A stretch of DNA of 64,000 nt from 13-2-20CM-66-19 sp963760225. GTDB taxonomy: Bacteria > Pseudomonadota > Gammaproteobacteria > Steroidobacterales > Steroidobacteraceae. The position numbers were made by a program, and so were the translations under genes. Shown here in pieces: positions 25,981 to 34,506 of the stretch. The notes beneath the pieces were generated by a model. It did no database searches. It was not told the DNA's origin and saw only the letters and a list, made by a program, of their open reading frames with translations. Each line of letters starts with the position of its first letter. The first letter of the stretch is position 1. The stretch is taken from the NCBI GenBank assembly GCA_963760225.1, contig CAVXCD010000002.1, forward strand, positions 868,001-932,000. The letters are read 5' to 3'.

Positions 25981-27957
25981 ATGTCGACCGAAGGGGGCCA
26001 TGCGCAGCTGGAGCGCGCGGATCAGCCGATCCGCTGCGGCCGTTGCGGTTCGGACATAACCGGCGGCGGTGCGGGAAAGCTGTGCGCCATATGCCTGCGC
26101 ATCTGGGAACAGACGCGCGTGCCACGCGAGAATTGGTGGATCTCCTCTTCGAGTCAGTGGTTCGTGCGCCGGGCGGACAAACAGCTCGGGCCGTACGCCT
26201 TCGCGGCTCTGAGCAAGCTGGCAGTCGACGGCAGACTGCGTGCCGGGGATCTCATCTGGACCGAAGGCGTAACGGAGTGGCGGCGAGCCGATCGCATCCA
26301 CGGGCTGCTGCTGTCGCCGGAGACGATCGGCGCTCCTCGCCCCGCCGCTGAGATTCACAGCGCAGTTACGGTGGCCCCGACCGCGGCTGTCAGCACCGCG
26401 ACACCCACCGCGCGTCCCGCGACGCCGCGGATAGCGCGACCCAACTATTTCGTGCGGCACTGGCGCGGGCAGCTGGCGCTGCCCGTCTCCTACTGGGTGA
26501 ACTGGCTGCTCATCGGCGCGTTGCTGGCGGTCGGCGTGCTGAGCGCGACCGACCCCGCGCTGCTCGAGCATCTCGGGACAAATGCCGGCAACTGGGTGCT
26601 CGGGATCGCCGCGTCGGCGCTCGCCGTGATGGCCTGGCAATCGGTCGGACTGTGGAGATCCGCCGACCGCTACGTGGCGGCGGGCGGCAAGCGCGAATGG
26701 GCGACGTTGGCCAAGGTCTGTGTCGGGGTAGGACTCCTGCCAGTGGCAGGCTTGGCCCTCCAACAGCTCCCGGCCGTGCAGCAGACGCTGGTAGCGCCAT
26801 TTACGGCGGATTTGCCGCGAGTCACGCAGCTGTATGTCGCCAACCGCGGCACCGAGATCGAGATCGCCGGAGGGATGTCGTCCGGCATCGCCGCGGCGTT
26901 CAGCAGCACCCTCGATCGCACCCCGAGCATCCGCGTGGTGCGGCTCGCCAATGCAGGTGGCTCGATCTCGGAGGCGCACAAGCTCGCCGGACTGATCGCG
27001 GCGCGCGAGCTGGTGACGTTCGCGCCGCACGAGTGCGACGGCGCCTGTTTGCTCGCCTTCCTCGGCGGAAAGCTGCGCTACCTGGGACTGGGCGGGCGCC
27101 TTGGCTTTTACGGGGCGAGCGTTGCCGGCACCGGCGGCGCCGGCGGGAAGCGCAACCAACTGTTCCGCGAGGTCATGCTCGCCCGCGGCGTCCCGACAGC
27201 GTTCATCGAGCAGGCGCTGGCAGCTGTGGATTCGCACCCCTGGTATCCAACGACGAGCGAGCTGCTGCAGGCGCACGTCATTACCGGCATCGCCGACGAC
27301 CCCGCGCACGCCGCCCAGGAATTTTATGCGCGCGCCAGGCTCGAGGCCGATTTTCTGACCGTGCCGGTATTTGCCGTGCTGCGGCAGCTGGAGCCCGATA
27401 CCTTCGCACAACTCAAGGAGACTTATGTCTCCGGGGTGCTTGGCGGTGTCCCGAGGAACGAGATGAATGCCAAGCTGCACGCGGCCATCATGGAGAAGGT
27501 CATTCCCAAGTACGTGCGCATTGCACCCGATCACGAGCTGGTGGCGTACTGGAGAACGCAGCTGGACAAGGCACGCGAGCTCCAGGCAATCGATCCGAAG
27601 TACTGCGCGCAGTTCCTGACCCCGCAGCCGGGGGTCGATACCAGCAGTCTCGCCGGGCTGTTTTCCCAAAAAGTTCAGGACGAGGACATCCAGGCCCTGG
27701 CCAACCTGATACGCGCCGGCGCCGAACATCCCGGACGCGTGCCCCCGGGGTCGGAGGTGCGCGACGCGCTGCGCGCCAGCGCTCGTCGCGCGGATGCGCT
27801 GGTGCCCGGTGCCGTAGACATCGTTGCCGATCCGCGCACTGCCACCACGCTGCCGGACGAGTTCTGCGGTGCAGAGGTCGCCTTCTACGAGTCCATCCTC
27901 GCCCTGCCCCCCGCTCAGGCGGGCCCGTTGCTGAGGTTCCTGGTCGCCCAAGGCTAA
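25981..27957 (+). CDS. GYF-domain membrane protein with periplasmic ClpP/SDH-like domain
   Basis: 658 residues. An N-terminal zinc-ribbon-like CGRCGSDI...LCAICLRIW (about 19-43) is followed by a GYF_2 domain (WFVRRADKQLGPYAFAALSK to WRRADRI, about 59-106), a Pro/Ala/Thr linker, two or three hydrophobic segments (about 165-265) and a long domain in which LANAGGSISEAHKLAGLI (about 323-340) and CDGACLLAFLGG (about 354-365) give the β-α pattern and a candidate catalytic region of ClpP/crotonase-fold proteins of the COG3904 kind. The usual Ser of that second motif reads as Ala-Cys, so activity is uncertain. First gene after the island, 13 bases before the RDD gene. Confidence 0.7.
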   Translation: MSTEGGHAQLERADQPIRCGRCGSDITGGGAGKLCAICLRIWEQTRVPRENWWISSSSQWFVRRADKQLGPYAFAALSKLAVDGRLRAGDLIWTEGVTEWRRADRIHGLLLSPETIGAPRPAAEIHSAVTVAPTAAVSTATPTARPATPRIARPNYFVRHWRGQLALPVSYWVNWLLIGALLAVGVLSATDPALLEHLGTNAGNWVLGIAASALAVMAWQSVGLWRSADRYVAAGGKREWATLAKVCVGVGLLPVAGLALQQLPAVQQTLVAPFTADLPRVTQLYVANRGTEIEIAGGMSSGIAAAFSSTLDRTPSIRVVRLANAGGSISEAHKLAGLIAARELVTFAPHECDGACLLAFLGGKLRYLGLGGRLGFYGASVAGTGGAGGKRNQLFREVMLARGVPTAFIEQALAAVDSHPWYPTTSELLQAHVITGIADDPAHAAQEFYARARLEADFLTVPVFAVLRQLEPDTFAQLKETYVSGVLGGVPRNEMNAKLHAAIMEKVIPKYVRIAPDHELVAYWRTQLDKARELQAIDPKYCAQFLTPQPGVDTSSLAGLFSQKVQDEDIQALANLIRAGAEHPGRVPPGSEVRDALRASARRADALVPGAVDIVADPRTATTLPDEFCGAEVAFYESILALPPAQAGPLLRFLVAQG

Positions 27958-27970
27958 AGGCTCGGTCCAG

Positions 27971-28978
27971 ATGTTCTGTCCGCAGTGCGGCGCGCCGACG
28001 GCCGATACGCACAAATTCTGCACCGAGTGCGGCAGGCCGCTGACTGCCGATGAGCAGCCGGTGGAGTCGAGCGGGACACAGGTCGCGATCGGGGAGCTGG
28101 CGAGGTTCTGGCCCCGCGCATTCGCCCTCGCCATCGATGGCCTCGCCGTCGTGCTGATCTGTGCGCTTGTCCGGGGCCTGCTGCAGGTGCCGCTCGCGAG
28201 CAGCGCCGCGCGGCAGAATTTCTTCTGGCTGGTGGTTGTCGTCCTCTTGATCTACAAGGCGGCGATGGAGAGCTCGCCGCGGCAAGCAAGCCTCGGCAAG
28301 CTGGCCTTCGATCTGCGGGTCACCTGCCTCGAGGGCGAGCGGATCAGCTTGCTGCGCGCGCTCGCCCGCAACCTCGCGCAGCCCCTGAGCGCGCTCACTC
28401 TCTACGTCGGCTTTGTGATGGCCGCGTTTACCGCGCGCCGGCAGGCACTGCACGATCTGATCGCGGGCACACTCGTGATGCGCAGCCCGCATCTCGCCCC
28501 GCATAGCGCCATGGTCGCACCTCCGGTGCTGCCCGTGCGCGCTCCGGTGCCGCTGGCGCGCGCTCCGATGCTAGCGAGCGCCCCGGTGCTAGCGAGCGCC
28601 CCGGTGCTAGCGAGCGCTCCGGTGGCGCAGGTTGCCGCTACCCGGCCAGTCCCGCCAGTCGCGCCGCTAATGCCGGCGGACGGCGTGGGTTCTGACGCGG
28701 CGCCGTCGCTGCCTGACCTGCCGCTGCGGGTCTCCTTCTACAGGGCGCGGCGCGGACCGGGTAAGCGCGCCGTGCTGGAAAATCTCTCCGATACCCCGCT
28801 CGAGGTCATTGTCGAAGTGCAGACCCCCGGGAGCAGCACGCAGCGGCGCGCCACATTCCTGATCAAGGAGCGCTCGCTGGGTCAGGTCGGGCAGGTGCGC
28901 GGGTCGCCCTTTGCAGCGGGGCAGCTCGTGATCGTGCGTCATCCGCAGTATCGACCCATCGTCAGAACCATCGTCTGA
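27971..28978 (+). CDS. Zinc-ribbon RDD-family membrane protein
   Basis: 335 residues. The N-terminal double-CxxC zinc ribbon (MFCPQCGAPTADTHKFCTEC) is followed by an RDD domain of about three membrane segments (WPRAFALAIDGLAV near 47, FFWLVVVVLLIYKAAMES, and LTLYVGFVMAAFTARRQALHDLIAGTLV). A Pro/Ala-rich linker with 18-bp DNA repeats (ASAPVL units) joins a C-terminal β domain (about 245-335, LRVSFYRARRGPG...). Function unknown; RDD proteins are mostly uncharacterised membrane proteins, a few linked to ion transport. It is coupled to the GYF protein and precedes the fibre locus. Confidence 0.75.
   Translation: MFCPQCGAPTADTHKFCTECGRPLTADEQPVESSGTQVAIGELARFWPRAFALAIDGLAVVLICALVRGLLQVPLASSAARQNFFWLVVVVLLIYKAAMESSPRQASLGKLAFDLRVTCLEGERISLLRALARNLAQPLSALTLYVGFVMAAFTARRQALHDLIAGTLVMRSPHLAPHSAMVAPPVLPVRAPVPLARAPMLASAPVLASAPVLASAPVAQVAATRPVPPVAPLMPADGVGSDAAPSLPDLPLRVSFYRARRGPGKRAVLENLSDTPLEVIVEVQTPGSSTQRRATFLIKERSLGQVGQVRGSPFAAGQLVIVRHPQYRPIVRTIV
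28561..28625 (+). repeat. 18-bp tandem repeat within the RDD gene
   Basis: About 3.5 copies of GCGAGCGCCCCGGTGCTA encode a repeated ALA-SER-ALA-PRO-VAL-LEU hexapeptide in the linker between membrane and C-terminal domains. Copy number could vary between strains. Confidence 0.85.
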
Positions 28979-28981
28979 CGA

Positions 28982-29026
28982 TGCACCGCAGCACTGGTCG
29001 CCCACCGCACTCGGTGCTGCGGTGCA
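28982..29026. promoter_or_regulatory. Perfect 13-bp inverted repeat upstream of the sigma-54 promoter
   Basis: TGCACCGCAGCAC (28982-28994) is matched by GTGCTGCGGTGCA (29014-29026) with a 19-base loop. It starts 4 bases after the RDD stop and ends about 108 bases upstream of the -24 element, a normal distance for a sigma-54 activator site. Without a T-run it is a weak terminator candidate. Either role is inference. Confidence 0.5.
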
Positions 29027-29134
29027 GCACGATGTGACTGCATCCGGAACATGTATCACTCGCGAACAGGGGGTCGCCCCACCCTGGTGCGGTGCAACTC
29101 CGGGCAAATCATCACCTTGCGTAAGCGTCGCCCC

Positions 29135-29150
29135 TGGCACGGCAATTGCT
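29135..29150 (+). promoter_or_regulatory. Sigma-54 (RpoN) promoter of the fibre operon
   Basis: TGGCACGGCAATTGCT matches the -24/-12 consensus TGGCACGNNNNTTGCW at every fixed position. It lies 84 bases upstream of the fibre gene start, and the cluster itself encodes a sigma-54 activator (34503-35897). Confidence 0.85.
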
Positions 29151-29234
29151 CCATTAACCCCCAGCCAGGATCCAAACGATCTAGGGCGCTCTGATGACGA
29201 ACCAAGAAAACACTTCTTCAAGGAGAGGGATTCC

Positions 29235-31151
29235 ATGAGTACCAATCGAGTAGTGGCGCTGGCGGTCGCTTTGGCCCTGGCGTCGGCTGCGGCGCTTGCG
29301 GACACGACGCAAGGCCAAGGCGGGAACGGCACGCAGGCGAACAACGGTTCGACCGCGTCCACGGACAACAGCAGCAGTGCTAGCAATAGCACCAGCACCG
29401 ACAACAGCACCCACAGCAACAGCAACACCGCCAACATCAACAAGGACGATGGCAACACTGCCAACGTCAACAAGAACGATGGCAACAGTGCGACTGTCAG
29501 CGACGGTGATGGCAACACCAAGACGACGAACATTGGTAGCGGCAACACCAAGACCAATACCAACACCAAGAACGTCACTGCCGACAGCGGCAACACCAAG
29601 ACCAATACCAACACCAAGAACGTCACTGCCGACAGCGACAACACCAAGAATGTCACTGCCGACAGCTACAACACGACCCCGACCACGACCACGACCACGA
29701 TCACTCCGACGTGGAACGTGAACAAGGTCGAGGCGATCTCGACGTTGAGCGCCACGGTCTCCGGCAACTCGGTGTCGGGCCTCGGCAACAACGCCTATAA
29801 CACCGGCAATGCCAATGGCGGCAAGGGCGGCGCGGGCGGCAAGGGTGGCGCGGGCTTCGGCGGCATCGGCGCCGGCGGCTCGACTGCGGACGTTGGCGGT
29901 GCAGGCGCGGTTGGCGCAACCGGCGGCGACGCCAGCAACGGCAGCGCCAGCAACGGCAGCGCGAGCAATGGCAGCGCGAAGGCCGGCACGGCAGTCGCGA
30001 TCGGCGGCGAGGGCGGCAACGGCGGCAGCGCCAAGGGCGCGGTCGGCGCGAATGGCGGTGGCGGCGGCAAAGCCGACGGCGGCAGCGCGCTCGGCCTCTC
30101 GGCCTCGGGCGACAGCGGCAAGGGTGGCTCGGGCGGCGACGCCAAGGGCGGCAGCGCGCTCGGCCTCTCGTCCTCGGGCGACGGCGGCAGCGGCGGCAAC
30201 GCCGGTAACACCAATGGCGGCGGCGCCAATGGTGGCACGGCCGCGTCGGCTGGCCTCGGCTCCGGCGGCAGTGCCAAGAGCGGCGCCAACGGCAGCGGCG
30301 CCCTCGGCGCAGGCGGCGGCGGCAGCTCGCTCGCCGGCGGCGGCGGCGGCAGCAAGGGCGGCAGCGGCGGCTCAGGCGGCTCAGGTGGCGCCGGCGGCTC
30401 GTTCGACGGCGGCTCAGGCGGCGCGGGTGGCTCAGGCGCCTCCGGCGGCTCGGGTGGCTCAGGCGGGACTGGTGGGACGGCGAACGCCGGCTCCGGCACG
30501 GGCACCGGCTCCAGCGGCACGACCTCGAGCAACACGGGTGGCTCAGGCTCGGGCAGCGGCACGGCGAGCAACACTGGCACCGGCGGTGCGGGTGGCAGCA
30601 CGTCGGGTGGCGCAGGCGCGGCCAGCGGCAGCGCTTCGAACACCTCCAGCGCTGGCAGCGGCGGCACCTCGACTGGTGCTTCCAGCGGCGGCACGGGCTC
30701 AGCCACGCAGACGAGCGCGGGCGGCAACGGTGGCAGCACGACTGGTGGTGCGGGCGGCAGCGCCTCGAACCAGGGCGGCAATGGCGGCGGCGGTAACGCC
30801 AGCGCCAAGGCCGGCTCAGCCAGCAACGGCTCAGCCACCAACGGCAGTGCCACCAACGGCAGTGCTACAGCCGGCAACGGCGGCAACGGTGGCAGCGGCG
30901 GCAACGTGTCTGACACGGCGAACGGCGGCACGGGCGGCACTGGCAACGGTGCAGTTGGCGGAAGCGGCGGCAGCGGTGGTGGAGGCGGCTCCAACTCCGT
31001 CAATGCCGGCTCCTTCAACATGTCCAACAGTGTTGCGAGCAGCGCCTTCCAGAACAGCGCCGGCATCACGGTCGCGAGCCAGAACAGCGGCGCCTCGTCG
31101 CTGGTCCAGCAGAGCGTCAACGTGCAGGCCAACCTGGCAGTGGGTAAGTAA
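29235..31151 (+). CDS. Large secreted Gly/Ser/Asn-rich fibre-like protein (putative functional amyloid or matrix subunit)
   Basis: 638 residues, with AAGGAGAGGG before the ATG. Signal peptide MSTNRVVALAVALALASAAALA. Residues about 25-150 are Asn/Thr/Ser-rich with imperfect repeats (NTKTNTNTKNVTADSG units); about 195-585 is an extreme low-complexity Gly/Ser/Ala region (GGSALGLSASGD, NGSASNGSA units); the last 55 residues are non-repetitive: NSVASSAFQNSAGITVASQN then SGASSLVQQSVNVQANL. That end is shared in pattern with the next protein, suggesting a common assembly motif. It has almost no Cys, charges or aromatic residues. Driven by the sigma-54 promoter. It recalls FapC and other repeat-rich fibres by context; its own sequence is not FapC-like. 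Confidence 0.75.
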   Translation: MSTNRVVALAVALALASAAALADTTQGQGGNGTQANNGSTASTDNSSSASNSTSTDNSTHSNSNTANINKDDGNTANVNKNDGNSATVSDGDGNTKTTNIGSGNTKTNTNTKNVTADSGNTKTNTNTKNVTADSDNTKNVTADSYNTTPTTTTTTITPTWNVNKVEAISTLSATVSGNSVSGLGNNAYNTGNANGGKGGAGGKGGAGFGGIGAGGSTADVGGAGAVGATGGDASNGSASNGSASNGSAKAGTAVAIGGEGGNGGSAKGAVGANGGGGGKADGGSALGLSASGDSGKGGSGGDAKGGSALGLSSSGDGGSGGNAGNTNGGGANGGTAASAGLGSGGSAKSGANGSGALGAGGGGSSLAGGGGGSKGGSGGSGGSGGAGGSFDGGSGGAGGSGASGGSGGSGGTGGTANAGSGTGTGSSGTTSSNTGGSGSGSGTASNTGTGGAGGSTSGGAGAASGSASNTSSAGSGGTSTGASSGGTGSATQTSAGGNGGSTTGGAGGSASNQGGNGGGGNASAKAGSASNGSATNGSATNGSATAGNGGNGGSGGNVSDTANGGTGGTGNGAVGGSGGSGGGGGSNSVNAGSFNMSNSVASSAFQNSAGITVASQNSGASSLVQQSVNVQANLAVGK

Positions 31152-31261
31152 GGACGACTGGGTATTTCCGGTCGCGGCGCGTGGCAACACGCGCCGCGAT
31201 CCGGAAGATGGATGGGGGCGGGGCGCGGCGGCGCGCCCCGCCCGGCTTGGGGGAAGTTCTA

Positions 31262-31806
31262 ATGGAAGCCAGTAGAATGAAAGCCAGTAGTCCGATTGCG
31301 TTATTTGTTGCGGCGTGCGGTCTTCTCGGCACGCCGACCTTGCAGGCAGATTCCCCGACGACACAGAGCCCGCCGCCTGCCCCGAAGGCAGCTGCGGCGA
31401 CGGTTACAGCCGCGACGGTACAGCCGCGACGGTTACAGCCGCGACGGCTCCAGAGGCTCCAGCGGCGGCTCCGGCCGCACCGGCGGCAGCCACTGCGGCG
31501 AACGCGCCTGGCGCGACCGCGCAGCCCCGCGACCCGCTGGCGGCAGCGGTGATAGAGGATTCCCAGCTCAATAACGCTCGCGGCGGCGCCGAGAGCGTAA
31601 ATGCCAATGTGACTCTCAATACGAACACCAGTAGTGGTAACGTGACCGGCAACGTGGCCACGAACCTCACGACCGGATCGAACAACCTCAGCGACAGTGC
31701 GTTCTCCAATTCCGCGGGAGTTCCGATCGTCATTCAGAACACCGGCAACAACGTTCTGATTCAGAACTCCACGATCCTCAACCTGCAGCTCGCGGCGCCG
31801 AAGTAG
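31262..31806 (+). pseudogene. Smaller fibre/nucleator-like secreted protein, frameshifted in a 15-bp repeat
   Basis: Start 31262 has GGGGGAAG 8 bases upstream and a signal peptide (MKASSPIALFVAACGLLGTPTLQA). The frame is lost at about 31424 within tandem GCCGCGACGGTTACA units, where one copy reads GGTACA; restoring the T gives ...TVTAATVTAATVTAATAP and joins the downstream frame, which ends SAFSNSAGVPIVIQNTGNNV...LNLQL at 31806. Joined length is about 181 residues. The C-terminal motif parallels the 638-residue protein. A double-glycine-like site, SQLNNARGG, precedes the C-terminal region. Either a real null allele or a sequencing error. Confidence 0.65.
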
Positions 31807-31811
31807 CCCCG

Positions 31812-32525
31812 ATGAGCCGCTCAGCAGCTCACGTTGCCCTGTGCACGCTGGTGCTCGTGCTGGCGGAATTCGTTGCGCCGGCATGGGGGAGCACCGGCGT
31901 CGTGCAGACCGAGGCGCTGGAGAGCCTGACTTTCCCCGTTCATACGCTCAGGCAACTGAAGCTCGAGCGCGCCTTTCGCCGCACCTGGCACCAGCAATAC
32001 GATTTCAGCTGCGGCTCGGCCGCACTGGCAACGCTGCTCACCTTTCACTACGACGCCCCGATCGACGAGACGAGCGTCTTCAAGGCGATGTTCGCCGTGG
32101 GCGACCAGCCGCAGATCCGCGCCAAGGGCTTCTCGCTGCTCGACATGAAGAAGTACCTCGAGTCGCGCGGCTACACGGCCGACGGCGTGCGCTCATCGCT
32201 CGATACGCTGATCAGCGTCGGCGTACCGGCGATAGCGCTGATCAGCGATCACGGCTACCGGCACTTCGTGGTGGTCAAGGGCGCGGACCACACGCGCGTG
32301 CTGCTCGGGGACCCGGCGCTCGGGGTACGGGTACTGTCGCGTCACGACTTCGAGGCTGCGCGCGTCGGCAACCTGTTCTTCGTGATCCGCAGCCATCGGG
32401 ACCATGCCCATTTCAACCTGGCGGCAGACTGGAATGGACGACTTACTGCCCCCCTGTTTGAAGGGGTCAATCGCGAATCGCTGGCGTTGGAGATCCTCGA
32501 CATCCCCAACGGCAGCCGCTTTTGA
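31812..32525 (+). CDS. C39-family cysteine peptidase, FapD-like
   Basis: 237 residues with an N-terminal signal sequence (cut near APAWG). The catalytic motif QQYDFSCGSAALATLL places Cys67, with the oxyanion Gln upstream. The His is in GYRHFVVVKGAD and the Asp in LLGDPALG. This is the stand-alone C39-like peptidase type (not fused to an ABC transporter) found as FapD in Pseudomonas fap operons, where it is needed to process fibre components. It starts 5 bases after the subunit gene. It could cut at the Gly-Gly sites of its two neighbours; see the findings. Confidence 0.8.
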   Translation: MSRSAAHVALCTLVLVLAEFVAPAWGSTGVVQTEALESLTFPVHTLRQLKLERAFRRTWHQQYDFSCGSAALATLLTFHYDAPIDETSVFKAMFAVGDQPQIRAKGFSLLDMKKYLESRGYTADGVRSSLDTLISVGVPAIALISDHGYRHFVVVKGADHTRVLLGDPALGVRVLSRHDFEAARVGNLFFVIRSHRDHAHFNLAADWNGRLTAPLFEGVNRESLALEILDIPNGSRF

Positions 32526-32542
32526 TTAATCGAGGACCGCGC

Positions 32543-33403
32543 ATGCCCACTCGCAAATACGTGATTGCCGCCGTGGGGTTTGCGGTCACCCTCGCCGGGC
32601 AGGTGGCCGCCGGTCTCGGTGAAGTCAAGAGCGACGACACTGATCCGCTCGCCGCCGATGTCGTCCCTGAGGAGAATCTCAAGGACCTGCGCGGCGGCAT
32701 GGATATGAATGGACTCGTCGGCTACTTCGCGATCGATCGGGTGGTGGAGGTCGACGGCGAGGTCGTAGCGAAGATGCAGATCGTGGTCACCAACCTCAAC
32801 AAGCTCGCCAGCGGAGGGATGCCGACCATCAGCGTGTCGGGCCCGGTGGCCGAGCTCGTGCAGGTCATGAGCGGCGGAACTCTCGCGGCGAACCTGGCGG
32901 CGGCGCAGCCCAAGGAAGCCGCGGCGCTGACGACAGCTGCGCCCGCTGCGGCCGTGGCGCCCGCGAGCCCCGACGAGAGCAGCGTGGTGCACTCGGGTGG
33001 CTCTGCCAGCACGGCGCCGGCAACGGTCGCCGCTACCGGTGCGAGTGCTCCCGGGCAGGCGACTGGAGCAGCGCCGTCACTGCAAGCGAACGTGCAGGTG
33101 GTCCCGCAGGCCTCGTCCGGGCCACCGGCCCCGAGCAGCGCTGCGACGCAACAATCCTCGGGCACCAACGCCAATGCGGGTATCACCAGGGTTGTGCCGA
33201 TCGGCTCGACGGGGCAGTACGTCGTGATCAGCAATCTGCCGAACGCTTCGTCGCTCGCCACCGTCGTGCAGAACGAGGTGCGCGGCACGATGATTCAGAC
33301 GCAGACGACGATCACCGCCTCGCTAAACAGTCTCACCGCACTCAACGGGCTGGCGCTCGCGAGCGCGATTCAGCAGCAGGTCTCCCTCAGCCTGCATCAC
33401 TGA
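32543..33403 (+). CDS. Exported accessory protein with double-glycine-like site (FapE position)
   Basis: 286 residues from ATG 32543 (GAGG 8 bases upstream). N-terminal signal-like segment (VIAAVGFAVTLAGQVAAG), then EENLKDLRGG at residues 43-52, which closely resembles the GG leader motif recognised by C39 peptidases. A β-rich block follows (MNGLVGYFAIDRVVEVDG), an Ala/Pro/Ser-rich linker (about 120-215) and a C-terminal block with VVQNEVRGTMIQTQTTI that echoes the VIQNTGNNVLIQNSTI pattern of the fibre-like proteins. A minor subunit or secretion factor is likely. Confidence 0.6.
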   Translation: MPTRKYVIAAVGFAVTLAGQVAAGLGEVKSDDTDPLAADVVPEENLKDLRGGMDMNGLVGYFAIDRVVEVDGEVVAKMQIVVTNLNKLASGGMPTISVSGPVAELVQVMSGGTLAANLAAAQPKEAAALTTAAPAAAVAPASPDESSVVHSGGSASTAPATVAATGASAPGQATGAAPSLQANVQVVPQASSGPPAPSSAATQQSSGTNANAGITRVVPIGSTGQYVVISNLPNASSLATVVQNEVRGTMIQTQTTITASLNSLTALNGLALASAIQQQVSLSLHH

Positions 33404-33423
33404 CCCTGGCAGGGTCAGCACCT

Positions 33424-34506
33424 TCAGAAACGCATCGGCAGGCGAGCCGTAACCTCGAGGTCCGGGCTGTCCCGTGTTACGCCTACTCCGATGGTGGTGT
33501 TCAGGTACGTCTGGTGAGCGAGCTGGTAGGAAACGCCGAAGCGCAGCGTGCCGAGCTGGATCGTGCCGATGCGCGTGATGGCGTAGCCCGTGGCCGGCGC
33601 GGTTTGGGTGGTCTGGTCGACGATGCTGTGCTGATAGCCGATGCTGAATGAGGCGCGGTCGTTGAGCGCCATGCCCATGCCGATGGTCAGATCCAGTATG
33701 CCGCCCGGATAAACCGTCCCATAGCCGAAGCCGACATCGCGCTCGAAGCTCTTGGTATAGGCGACCCCGCCGAAGAAGACTGCCGGATCCGAGGGCTTGA
33801 GAAACGTGAGGCCGCCCTGGACCGCATTGAAGCCTGAGCCGGTCGCGATCTTCGTCTGCAGACCCGTCTCCGTGTCGACCGGCTGCTGGAAGACATCCGA
33901 CCCGGTGTGCGACTTGAAGCGCAGCGTGCCGAGCCATACCGCGTTGTCGCCGTTAAAATGATTGAACTGGTAGCGTAGCGCCGCTTCCACGTCGCCAATG
34001 CCCGACCCCGAGGCATCGAAGTAGTCCTGGGTCGTCGAGGGCGTCGCGAGCGGCCGGGTCTCGGTGGTGGTGCTGGCCACCACGAAGGGTGCGCCTACCT
34101 CGAGCTCCAGACGCGAAGTGATGCCGTAGCGCCCGGTCAGGGTAAACACGTCGAGATTGCTCTCGATGCGCTGGATATCGATCAGGCCGATGGTTATGGC
34201 GGGCAGAATCGTGTAGCCCACCAGCGCCACCTGGTTATTGGTCGAGTGAACGTATTGTGCGGACGGCTCGAGGACCCACTGGCCGTGGGGGGTCAGCGCA
34301 GTCGGCTCGTCGAACAGCTGGGCCGGCGCAGGCGGCGGGGCTGCAGGCGGGGCCTCGCCCACCGGGGTGCTGCCCTGGCCCGCAGGGGTGGCCTGGTCCG
34401 GCGCCGGGGCCCCGGTCGCGTCGCCCGCCTGCGCGGCGCAGGTTGCGCCGGCGGCAAGCACCGCGACCAGCGGCATCAGGGTATGGAAACCACGGTTGTG
34501 CGTCAT
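33424..34506 (-). CDS. Outer-membrane β-barrel transport protein (FapF-like position)
   Basis: 360 residues. Signal peptide to about residue 28 (ATCAAQA), a Pro/Ala-rich periplasmic linker (about 30-65), then amphipathic β-strands to a terminal Phe (ARLPMRF), as required for BAM insertion. The strands and the DFGV/SGIGD-like turns resemble phenol MetA-pathway-type transporters, the annotation often given to Fap-type secretion pores. Its start overlaps the end of the activator gene by 4 bases. It would export the fibre subunits. Confidence 0.72.
   Translation of the reverse strand: MTHNRGFHTLMPLVAVLAAGATCAAQAGDATGAPAPDQATPAGQGSTPVGEAPPAAPPPAPAQLFDEPTALTPHGQWVLEPSAQYVHSTNNQVALVGYTILPAITIGLIDIQRIESNLDVFTLTGRYGITSRLELEVGAPFVVASTTTETRPLATPSTTQDYFDASGSGIGDVEAALRYQFNHFNGDNAVWLGTLRFKSHTGSDVFQQPVDTETGLQTKIATGSGFNAVQGGLTFLKPSDPAVFFGGVAYTKSFERDVGFGYGTVYPGGILDLTIGMGMALNDRASFSIGYQHSIVDQTTQTAPATGYAITRIGTIQLGTLRFGVSYQLAHQTYLNTTIGVGVTRDSPDLEVTARLPMRF

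Noticed and set aside
29560..30880. Dense repeats in the fibre gene considered as CRISPR or as mycobacterial PE_PGRS-like
   Set aside because: The repeats are in frame, unequal in length and protein-coding; no spacers. The PE domain is missing.
29795..31132. Pro/Leu-rich 445-codon frame antisense to the fibre gene
   Set aside because: It is the complement of Gly/Ser/Ala codons and has no start context or signal of its own.
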